A stretch of 64,000 bases of DNA from Thermoguttaceae bacterium (GTDB taxonomy: Bacteria; Planctomycetota; Planctomycetia; Pirellulales; Thermoguttaceae). How positions within the stretch are numbered: position 1 is the first letter of the stretch; every line of letters begins with the position of its first letter. The notes beneath the pieces were generated by a model. The model was given only the letters and a program-made list of their open reading frames with translations. It was not told the DNA's origin and made no database searches. This document shows, one piece after another, positions 9,216-16,347 of this stretch. The stretch spans positions 1 through 64,000 of the forward strand of contig JAFYQR010000203.1 in NCBI GenBank assembly GCA_017559825.1, read 5' to 3'. Both the position numbers and the translations under genes were made by a program.

Positions 9216-9644
9216 TTACTCTTCGTCGCTCGTCAGTTCGAAATCGACAGGGTCTTTTTGCCCTTCGGCGACCGTCGCTTCCAACGTCGATTGAGTGTTG
9301 TATTTCGCCGGAATGAAGCTAACGGAAACTTCAGTGATCCCGCGTTCGATTTGCTCTTGCGTCGGGTTCTCGATCTTTTCTTTTTTGTCCGCCGTGATCG
9401 CGACGCCGAGCGTGCCCGGAGTAACGCGCGCTTCGTATTTGCCGTCGACGATTTGAGCGCCGGAAGTCGTCCCGGCTCCGCCCTTCGGCGCGAACGTAAT
9501 GTAACCTTCTTTGACCGGTTCGCCGTCGAAGGTAACCGTTCCTTTGACCGCCGTGAAGCCGTCTTTCGGTTCGCAACCGCAGAACGCGACGCAGCAGATC
9601 GCCAACGTCGTCGCGAAAATCGCTTTCCAACTCGCTTTCAACAT
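9216..9644 (-). CDS. Small lipoprotein with transthyretin-like beta-sandwich domain
   Basis: 142 residues from the ATG at 9644, which has AAAGGAGATTTTAACG upstream. A much longer in-frame extension exists but runs through the neighbouring gene and lacks an RBS. The N-terminus is a lipoprotein signal (ICCVAFCGC, lipidated Cys24). The mature part begins VKGTVTFDGEPVKEGYITF, the pattern of the carboxypeptidase-regulatory-like/transthyretin-like domain found in hundreds of small planctomycete lipoproteins. Such genes commonly sit beside DUF1559 genes, as here (110 bp downstream of one). The function is unknown; a structural or surface-binding role in the planctomycete envelope is an inference. 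Confidence 0.85.
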   Translation of the reverse strand: MLKASWKAIFATTLAICCVAFCGCEPKDGFTAVKGTVTFDGEPVKEGYITFAPKGGAGTTSGAQIVDGKYEARVTPGTLGVAITADKKEKIENPTQEQIERGITEVSVSFIPAKYNTQSTLEATVAEGQKDPVDFELTSDEE

Positions 9645-9754
9645 CGTTAAAATCTCCTTTCTTAGTCGAGATTTTGCAACGCGCCCCCGCTCCGCCGCGC
9701 CTTTTCGAAGCCGCGACGAAACCGGAGCGCGATATTGTTCAAACGTCGCCCAAC

Positions 9755-10768
9755 TCAGTCGATATTGGTTTCGCCGCCGTCGGACGTCGAGAGCGCGCGC
9801 CAAGTTTGCAGGTTGACCGTGTCGCTGAAGTAACGGACGGAACCGTCGCACATCGAAGCGTTGACGCCGCCGGAGTGGTGCGATTTCGCCGGGAAGGTCG
9901 CGCCAAACCAGTTGCCGGCGCCGTGGTGCGGGAACGGCGGGTTGAAGTCGTTCATATCCCAACCGGCGCGGCCGTGGTCGGTCGAGGCGGTCGTGTTCGG
10001 GCCGTTGTAGGTGGTGAACCCGGCGCCGTTCGAGAAGATAACGCAACCGTAGTTCCCTTTGTAACCGCTGGTGTTCGGGTTGACGACCGCTTCCGACATG
10101 CAGAGCGTGTTCGACGTGCCGTCGGTGAGCGCGGCCAATTTGACCGCTTCGTTATGGGTGAACGGCGCTTTGCGCGCTTTGTACGATTCGCGACCGTCCC
10201 AGTTGACGACTTCGTCTTTACGGTAGTTCGAGTTCCCGAGGTTGACGACGTAGCAGGAACGACGGTGGCACCAGTTTTCCGCCGACGCTTCGCCGATCGC
10301 TTCCGGTTCGCTCGGGCATTGGTGGCCCGAAATCAACGCGGTGCGATATTCGTAGTGGCCCGGATTGTCGTTTTTCGATTGGCCGTTGACGCGCGTCGTG
10401 TCTTGGTTGTTGTTGTACCCTTTACCGGTGCCGGTAAAGGCCAAGCCGCTGTAAAGAGCCGTTTGTTCGATGAACGGCAGCGTGCGAGCGTGCCAAGAGA
10501 AGCGGTCGCAGTCCCCGTCGGCGCTGTTCGGATTCAGAACGAGCATCGCCATCGGGAAACGGTCTTGGTTTTGGTCGGCGTAGGTTTGGCAAGCCAACGC
10601 GAGTTGTTTCAGGTTGTTCGTGCATTGCATGCGACGCGCCGCTTCGCGAGCCGCTTGAACCGCCGGCAAAAGCAAACCGATAAGAATACCGATGATCGCG
10701 ATAACGACCAACAATTCGACGAGCGTAAAACCTTCTTTACGACCCGTTCCGATAACGTTCGATTTCAT
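9755..10768 (-). CDS. DUF1559 prepilin-like protein (type IV pilin N-terminus, H-X9-DG C-terminus)
   Basis: 337 residues. The N-terminus is a class III prepilin signal: cleavage after G13, methylated F14, E18, in GFTLVELLVVIAIIGILIGL, followed by AVQAAREAARRMQCTNN, the invariant DUF1559 signature. The C-terminus contains HHSGGVNASMCDGSV, the H-X9-DG motif. This family is greatly expanded in Planctomycetota and is thought to form pseudopilin-like envelope structures, each protein having its own globular domain. The RBS (AAGGGTTGAG) is acceptable. A promoter with a 17-bp spacer is readable ~145 nt upstream. The associated small lipoprotein gene follows. The exact role is not established for any member. 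Confidence 0.95.
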   Translation of the reverse strand: MKSNVIGTGRKEGFTLVELLVVIAIIGILIGLLLPAVQAAREAARRMQCTNNLKQLALACQTYADQNQDRFPMAMLVLNPNSADGDCDRFSWHARTLPFIEQTALYSGLAFTGTGKGYNNNQDTTRVNGQSKNDNPGHYEYRTALISGHQCPSEPEAIGEASAENWCHRRSCYVVNLGNSNYRKDEVVNWDGRESYKARKAPFTHNEAVKLAALTDGTSNTLCMSEAVVNPNTSGYKGNYGCVIFSNGAGFTTYNGPNTTASTDHGRAGWDMNDFNPPFPHHGAGNWFGATFPAKSHHSGGVNASMCDGSVRYFSDTVNLQTWRALSTSDGGETNID

Positions 10769-11240
10769 TTCTCAACCCTTGTAAGTAAAATAAAAAATGG
10801 TTGCGTATGTTTTTCGCGTCGTCGACGCGTCGTTTACCTCCGCAAGAAAAAGACGAAACGAAAACCGACGTCAAACGCGCCTGTTTTCGCTCTCAACTCC
10901 TTGTTTTCTCCAATATATCGTCAAACCCAATATTTCGCAAGAGGCCCCCGCGTTAAAAAATTTTTCAAACGTTAAAAAACGTCGAAAAAGCCGTCCGCGC
11001 AACCGGCGTTCTCCTTCCACGCTCCCTTAATCGCCTATTTTAACGAGACTTAAACTCAACCAAACCAGTCGACAACAAGTCGGCGTTCCGTTATTTTTTT
11101 TCGTCAAAGCGTCCCGTTTGGGACAATTCGCGTCGGCGTTCCGTCTTGTCGCGAAGTCGCGTTGTCTTCCCTTAATATATTAATGGCGGCCCAAACAATA
11201 AAACGCCGAAACGAACGCGTCGCCGACCGATTAAATTCGA
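10769..11240. other. Intergenic region, 472 bp
   Basis: No convincing gene. It holds the candidate promoter of the DUF1559 gene, AT-rich patches (AATATATCG, TTAATATATTAATGG), a small hairpin GTCCC-GTTT-GGGAC (11111-11124) and a 13-bp direct repeat GTCGGCGTTCCGT (11079 and 11132). No clear terminator for the downstream end of the minus-strand lnt gene was seen. Confidence 0.6.
10912..10940 (-). promoter_or_regulatory. Candidate sigma70-type promoter of the DUF1559 gene
   Basis: On the minus strand TTGCGA (10940-10935), a 17-bp spacer and TATATT (10917-10912). The spacing equals that of other readable promoters in this window. The implied leader is ~135 nt. Confidence 0.4.
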
Positions 11241-13628
11241 TTAACTTTCCGCTCTCGACCGCCGTCCGCCAACCTTTCGAGCGACGAACGCCCCCAAACC
11301 GAGTAAAACGCAACCGAGCGCGAGCGTTTCCGCAAGGTCGCGCCCGCCGAGAAGCGCCGTTCGCCCGAGCCGTTCGCAGTCGACCGGCCAAACCTCCGCC
11401 GCGACGACTTCAGTTCCGCGTCGAGCGCCGCGACTCCGAACTCGCCCCGCTTGGTCGACGTGCGCCGAGAACCCGCCGTGCGTCGCGGCGACGACCGGCT
11501 TGCGATTCTCGACGGCGCGGAAAACTTGCGTCGCGAGGTGCCCGTCCGTCTGCGAACCGTTGCGGAACCAACCGTCGTTCGAAAGGCAAACCAAGACGTC
11601 CGGCTCCGCGCCGACGGCGGTCAACTCGCGGACTTGCTCTTTGACGTAATGCGGAATCGAACTTTCGAAGCATATATGCGGCGCGAAAAGAAGCGGCCCG
11701 GCTTGCTCATTTTGCTCATTTTCGCCGGTTTTCGCCGCTCCGCCGCGTCGAGCGACCGGGAAAACGACCGGGCCGACCCCGCGTTCGAGCGAAAAATCGG
11801 CGCAAACCGCCTTCAACGGAAACCAATCGGGAAGCAAGTCGGCGCCGGGAATATATTCGCCGCAAACAACGAGCCGCCGCTTCCCGTAAAGCCGAAACGC
11901 AAGCGGATTCGGGTCGTTCGGCGCGGTCGAAGCGGGCGTTTGCCAGTCGACGTATTTCGCCCAACCCTCCTCTTTCTCCAATTCCCCCGCTTTTCTCGTT
12001 TCCTCCGCTTCGTTTGCGGAAATCGGAGCCGGAACCGTCGCGTTAAAGCCGACGTATTTTTCCCCAAGCGCCGCGACGGTCGTCGAATCGAAACGCGGCG
12101 CGAAGACGGCGGCGTTGAAAACGGTCGTTTCGTCCTCGGCGTCGACGTCGACGAGAAGCGCGGTCGTCCCCAAAATCGCCGACGCGCCGAGCCGTTCCGT
12201 CAACTTTGCCGCGTCGCGCCGCGACCGAGCAAGCGCTCGCGACTTTTCCGCCCGCGCGATTCGCTCGACTTCCGCCGTCGCCGCGCTTGCCGATTCCGCC
12301 GTCGTTTTCTCGTCCCAAAAGACGTCGAAGCAACTTTCCGGCCAAACGACGACGTCGAACGGCGTTTCGAAACGCGCCGCCTCCGCCGCAAGCGCCAGAT
12401 AAGTTTCCGCAACCTTCCTATTTTGATAATCGGGAACCGGGAAGCGATACGTCGTTCCGTCTTGCAAGAGCGCGACCCGGCAAGGAACCGCGCCCGCTTC
12501 GAGCGCCGCCCGCTCCGCCGCGTCGAAAAATTCGAGTCGCCGAACGCCGAAACCGACGACGGCGCCGAAAATCGCGCCCGCCCCGCAAAGCGAAAGCGCG
12601 ACGCTCCCCCAATTCGCGCCGCTTGCCGACTCGCCGCGACTCTCCGCGCTTTCCGTTTTTGCGCAATTTCGCGAAACCGCCGCCGCGACCGCCGTTCCGA
12701 GGAGCGTTCCGATCGCGACGATCGCCGCGCCGACTCCGTATTCGCCGAACGGCTCGGCAATTTGGATAAATTGAGGAAAGTCGTAAAGAGAGTGCGAAAG
12801 CCCCGCGAAAGAAAAACCGCCGAGACCGCGGTTGCGCGCCCATTCGACCGCCGTCCAAGCGATCGGCGCCGCCAACCAAAGCGGAAATCCGAACCGTTTC
12901 GCCGTCCGCCGATTTCGCGCCGTTTCGCCGACTTGCTCGCCCTGCGCCGTTTGCCAATTTTGCGCTTTCCGCGTCGTTTGTCGAACTCGAAGCGTCAACG
13001 TCGGCGGCGTTTTTTTATTCCCCGCGTTTTCTTTATTTTGCGCGGTTTCCGCAATTCTCGCCGTCGCGACGCTCTCCGTCGTTAAAGTCGCCGCGTTTCG
13101 CGCCGTTTCTCCGTTTTGAGCGACGTCCGAACAATTTCGCTCCGGTCGAACGCCGGTCAACGCTCGAGTTGCCGCGACGAAAAGCGGAAAATAAATCGCC
13201 AAATACGCCGACGCCGCCAACCAGCCGAGCGTCGTCGCCGGGTGCGGATAGGAAATCCAAACGACCGTCGCCGCCCAAAAACAAAACGCCGCCGTCCAAT
13301 ATTGCCGATACTCGCCGCCGAAAAAGACGCGACCGATAAACCGCGCGAAGCGCCGAGTTCGCCGAAACCGCCGTTTTTCTCCGCCTTGACGAGACTTGTC
13401 GTTTTCCCTCGACTCTCCGTTTTGACGTCCAAAAGGGAACGCGCCGCCCGACGAACGGCGGCGCCAAGCGGCGAACTCGGGATTGAAGACGGTCGCGGCC
13501 CAAACGGCCGGAACGAAAAAGACCGCCCAACCGCTCCAAGACGGCGGCAGCGCGGCCCAATAAAGAAAAAACGCCCCGAACGCGGCGACGAACGGCGCGA
13601 ACCGTCCGACGTTAAATTTCGACGACAT
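11241..13628 (-). CDS. lnt: Apolipoprotein N-acyltransferase, enlarged by low-complexity insertions
   Basis: 795 residues; typical Lnt proteins are 500-550. The N-terminal half is multi-spanning membrane protein and the C-terminal half is a periplasmic nitrilase domain. The catalytic triad is visible: E431 in VVWPESCF, K583 in LYGKRRLVV and C653 in HICFESSIP, with GEYIPGADLLPDW and CLSNDGWFRNGSQTDGHL also matching the family. Lnt adds the third acyl chain to lipoproteins. Odd features: a charged segment (~residues 60-100) and a Gln/Thr/Asn/Arg-rich segment (~165-240, with TAQNKENAGNKK and similar repeats) are inserted between membrane spans. The final span (ETLALGCVLLGLGAFVAR) is present. RBS GAGGAA. 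Confidence 0.9.
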   Translation of the reverse strand: MSSKFNVGRFAPFVAAFGAFFLYWAALPPSWSGWAVFFVPAVWAATVFNPEFAAWRRRSSGGAFPFGRQNGESRENDKSRQGGEKRRFRRTRRFARFIGRVFFGGEYRQYWTAAFCFWAATVVWISYPHPATTLGWLAASAYLAIYFPLFVAATRALTGVRPERNCSDVAQNGETARNAATLTTESVATARIAETAQNKENAGNKKTPPTLTLRVRQTTRKAQNWQTAQGEQVGETARNRRTAKRFGFPLWLAAPIAWTAVEWARNRGLGGFSFAGLSHSLYDFPQFIQIAEPFGEYGVGAAIVAIGTLLGTAVAAAVSRNCAKTESAESRGESASGANWGSVALSLCGAGAIFGAVVGFGVRRLEFFDAAERAALEAGAVPCRVALLQDGTTYRFPVPDYQNRKVAETYLALAAEAARFETPFDVVVWPESCFDVFWDEKTTAESASAATAEVERIARAEKSRALARSRRDAAKLTERLGASAILGTTALLVDVDAEDETTVFNAAVFAPRFDSTTVAALGEKYVGFNATVPAPISANEAEETRKAGELEKEEGWAKYVDWQTPASTAPNDPNPLAFRLYGKRRLVVCGEYIPGADLLPDWFPLKAVCADFSLERGVGPVVFPVARRGGAAKTGENEQNEQAGPLLFAPHICFESSIPHYVKEQVRELTAVGAEPDVLVCLSNDGWFRNGSQTDGHLATQVFRAVENRKPVVAATHGGFSAHVDQAGRVRSRGARRGTEVVAAEVWPVDCERLGRTALLGGRDLAETLALGCVLLGLGAFVARKVGGRRSRAES

Positions 13629-13688
13629 TCAAATTTCCTCGAAGAACAAGATTAACGGCGCCGGTTTCAAAAACGACGCGCCGTCACG

Positions 13689-13723
13689 ACGGTTCGAGCG
13701 TCCGTTTTCGACGCTCGAACCGT
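13689..13723 (-). terminator. Perfect 14-bp hairpin downstream of the Hcp-like gene
   Basis: ACGGTTCGAGCGTC (13689-13702) and GACGCTCGAACCGT (13710-13723) pair perfectly around CGTTTTC. It lies ~65 nt past the stop of the minus-strand Hcp-like gene. No strong T-run follows, so it may be a weak terminator or an mRNA end-protecting stem. Confidence 0.55.
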
Positions 13724-13787
13724 TGATAAAAGCGCGACGGAATCGCCCAACCGGCTCCGCCGCGCGTTAAAATCGGCGAACTCGCCG

Positions 13788-15605
13788 TCAATTCAACGCC
13801 GCGGCGACGTCGGCGGCCGGTTCGTCGACGACGCGGACGCCCAAACGCTCGGCGAAGAGCGCGGCCAATTCCGGCGACCAAGCCGCGGTCGAGCTCGGCC
13901 CGACGAAAACGCGGCGATAACCGAGTCCGACCGCCGCCAAAAACGCCGCCGTCGACGTTTCGTCGAAACGACTAAAGAAGAACGCGACCGGCGAAACGGC
14001 GGGCTCGCGGTCGAGCTCGGCGCCGAGTTTTTCGGCGAATCGGAAAACGGCGCCCGCGTCGCAAACCCGCCCCAAATCGAGCGTTTTCGGCGTTCCGAAC
14101 GCGGTCGGCGCGGCCGGCTTGCGGTTGAAACGGAACTTCGCGTCGCCGAACGAAACGACCGTCGACTCCGCCGGAATCGCGTCGAAAAGACTCGCGAAAT
14201 AATCGCTTCCGTCCGGCGCGTCCTCGCCGCCGACGACGAAAACGCGTTTCGTTCTATCTTGTCGGAACGCTCGCGCCAGCTTGTCGATCATTCCGTCGAG
14301 CCCGTCGCCGCCGAATCCGACCGCGATCTTTTCAACCGCGGTCTTTCCGCGCGAATCGGCGAAACCGGGCGAATCGACCGCCGCTCGAATCAACGCCGAG
14401 AAGTCGAGTTTGCCGGCTCCGTCGCGCTCCAACGAAGCGACGCCGTCCGCTCGAGTCGCTCCGGAGGCGAAAATATAGTCGCGGTACGACTCGTCCGGCG
14501 TTTCGAGCGGCGTCGACGCGACGAGAATCGCGCCCGGAAACGCGCCGAACTCGCGTTGTTGGCCGAGCCAAGAGCCGCCGTAATGCCCGGCCAGTCGCTT
14601 GAACTTTTTAAACGCCGGGAACGAGTGCGCCGCGACCGCTTCGCCTCGCGTCCAAACGTTCAGCTCGCGCACTTCCGCCCGCTCGAGCAACTCGAGAAGA
14701 ACGTCGAAGTCGTCGCCGCTGAAGAGGACGCATTTGCCCGGCGCCGCCGACGCGCGAACGACCGTCGGGCTCGGCGTTCCGTATTCGAGAAACGTCCCGG
14801 TTTCGACGAGCCCGAGCGCGAGCGCCGCCAAACGGCCGGTCGTTTCGACCGCTCCGAACAACGCGTCGACGTCGGTCGACTCCGCCGCCAACAGCGCGAG
14901 CGTTTCGACGACGCCGTCGACGACGGAACGCTCGTTTTCGCGCCAAGTCGCGACTTCGGCTTCAATTCTTTCCGCCTCGGCGACGAGCGCGGCCTTCGCC
15001 TCTTTTTCCTTCGCGTCGCGAGCTCGCGTTTCCTTGACGCGGGCTCGAATCCCTTGCCCCTCGAACTCGCGCCGAGGAAGCGTTCGCTCGCCGAGTTCCG
15101 TCGCTCGGCGCAGAAGCGTCGCGACGCCCTTCAAGCCGTCGACGATCGTTTCGCGCAAACCGAACGCGGTCGCGCCGAGTCGGTCGAGCTCCGCCGTCGC
15201 GTCGTATTCCTCGCCTTGCGCCGCGAGTTCGTCGATCGTCGCGTCGTCGGGCTCGGCGGCGGCGAGCTCCTGTTCGCGGAGCTGATTTTCCAAACTTTCT
15301 TGATACTCCGGCTCTTGTTCGGCGCCCAAATATTCCGCCAACTGAAAAACGAGGTCGGCCTTCAAAATAAGGCGGGTCAGCTCCCGCGCGTTCGCGCTCG
15401 ACGCTCTCGACGCGGCTTCCAACGCTTCGAGCAGGAACCGCTCGACCGGAACGCTGCGATTCCCCCAAGCGAGCGCTTTCGCCGCTTCGGTCGCGATATG
15501 TTTGCACCAAGCGAGCAACTGATTCCGAAGACGCGTCGTTTTCGGCTCCTCGGCGCCGCGCGCTTCGGACGTTCGTTCGTTTCGATTCTCAAACATTTCG
15601 TTCAC
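13788..15605 (-). CDS. Hybrid-cluster-protein (Hcp) homologue lacking nearly all Fe-S cluster ligands
   Basis: 605 residues. The C-terminal ~340 residues follow Hcp/hydroxylamine reductase closely: GKCVLFSGDDFDVLLELLE, AHSFPAFKKFKRLAGHYGGSW, FPGAILVAS, VGGEDAPDGSDYF, AKFRFN, LDLGR. By hand alignment to E. coli/Desulfovibrio Hcp, the hybrid-cluster ligands are replaced: His->D298, Cys->P366, Cys->E461, Cys->D488, Cys->V514 (with C515 next to it), Glu->D548; only the Glu of RGE (E322) remains. The N-terminal four-Cys [4Fe-4S]/[2Fe-2S] motif is also gone, leaving a Lys/Glu/Ala-rich helical N-terminus. The fold is probably kept but classical hydroxylamine or NO reduction is not expected. GTG start at 15605; an in-frame ATG at 15596 is equally plausible. 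It is cytoplasmic (no signal peptide). Confidence 0.85.
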   Translation of the reverse strand: MNEMFENRNERTSEARGAEEPKTTRLRNQLLAWCKHIATEAAKALAWGNRSVPVERFLLEALEAASRASSANARELTRLILKADLVFQLAEYLGAEQEPEYQESLENQLREQELAAAEPDDATIDELAAQGEEYDATAELDRLGATAFGLRETIVDGLKGVATLLRRATELGERTLPRREFEGQGIRARVKETRARDAKEKEAKAALVAEAERIEAEVATWRENERSVVDGVVETLALLAAESTDVDALFGAVETTGRLAALALGLVETGTFLEYGTPSPTVVRASAAPGKCVLFSGDDFDVLLELLERAEVRELNVWTRGEAVAAHSFPAFKKFKRLAGHYGGSWLGQQREFGAFPGAILVASTPLETPDESYRDYIFASGATRADGVASLERDGAGKLDFSALIRAAVDSPGFADSRGKTAVEKIAVGFGGDGLDGMIDKLARAFRQDRTKRVFVVGGEDAPDGSDYFASLFDAIPAESTVVSFGDAKFRFNRKPAAPTAFGTPKTLDLGRVCDAGAVFRFAEKLGAELDREPAVSPVAFFFSRFDETSTAAFLAAVGLGYRRVFVGPSSTAAWSPELAALFAERLGVRVVDEPAADVAAALN

Positions 15606-16347
15606 CGTTGTTCTTTCGTTTATAACAAATAAGGACGACGCCGACGCTCGCGGCGAAAAGCGGCCGCGTTAAACGCAAAAACGGTCGAACGAACGCGGCC
15701 CCCGCAGAGGCTCGCCTCGCCCTACCGTCCTCGACGCCGTCGAACGCGCCGACTTCGCCGCCGTCGCGTTCGCGATTTCTTCTGTCTTTTACCTAAATTA
15801 ACATCTCAAATTTTTACGTTTACTCCATTATAAGGCCTTCGACGCCAAAAAGCAACGCTTTTTAAAAATTTTTCGAAATTTTCTTCGCAAAAATCGCCAA
15901 GCGCGTCGAATCGTTCGCTTTTTTCGCCCCGTTCGACCGACCGAACGGCGTTTTTTTCTCGTTCCCCGTTTTGTCAACCGTTTTTCTTCGCAATTCCCGT
16001 TTTTCGTCGACGAATCGCGCCGAACGCAGCCTCCGCTAACGCTTGAAAATCGACGGAATTGTTTCCGAACGAAGCGTTAAAATAGCGAGTCTGCGCAAAG
16101 CGCGCGACTTACGGCGATTCCTCGAGCGAAAGGCGCGGAGAAATAGAAAAGAAGACCTGCCCCCCGCTTGCCAAGACTCGAAACTGGAGGTAGAATGAGG
16201 GCAAAAAATATAGGACGGGCTCGCCCGCCCCGCGCGGCGTCGAATCGCGACGTTTACGAACGTCTTTTTCGGCGAAACGACGCGACGCGCTTCCTTGCGA
16301 CGCTTTTATAGAGGCGTCCCGAACGAATATTTTACTAGGAGACTTAA
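15606..16347. other. Intergenic region, 742 bp, between the Hcp-like gene and nifJ
   Basis: Divergent control region. It holds a 9-bp perfect inverted repeat GGCCGCGTT/AACGCGGCC (15662-15700), two compact hairpins with the same GGCTCGCC-type core (GAGGC-TC-GCCTC at 15707 and CGGGC-TC-GCCCG at 16216), AT-rich stretches around 15785-15860, a TAAAAT box near 16078 and a short reading frame at 16195-16311. No tRNA or known riboswitch pattern was recognised. Confidence 0.6.
16195..16311 (+). CDS. Possible 38-residue small protein or leader peptide upstream of nifJ
   Basis: ATG at 16195 is preceded by a strong TGGAGGTAGA Shine-Dalgarno with ideal spacing. The frame reads MRAKNIGRARPP... and ends at TAG 16309-16311, 37 nt before the nifJ start. 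The product is Arg-rich and resembles nothing known. The frame also contains the CGGGC-TC-GCCCG hairpin (16216-16227), so translation could influence folding of the nifJ leader. It may equally be chance: the only support is the RBS and position. Confidence 0.3.
   Translation: MRAKNIGRARPPRAASNRDVYERLFRRNDATRFLATLL

Noticed and set aside
9645-10046. Long N-terminal extension of the lipoprotein
   Set aside because: It is a different frame inside the DUF1559 gene; the ATG at 9644 has a perfect Shine-Dalgarno and a lipoprotein signal.
11079-11144. 13-bp direct repeat GTCGGCGTTCCGT, considered as an operator pair or insertion scar
   Set aside because: Only two copies without a mobile-element context; may be chance in this composition.
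13788-15605. Annotation as active hydroxylamine reductase / hybrid-cluster enzyme
   Set aside because: The cluster ligands are replaced and the N-terminal Cys motif is missing, so only the family membership is kept.
15606-16347. Intergenic hairpins considered as a riboswitch or tRNA-like RNA
   Set aside because: No cloverleaf, T-loop or known aptamer core could be drawn.
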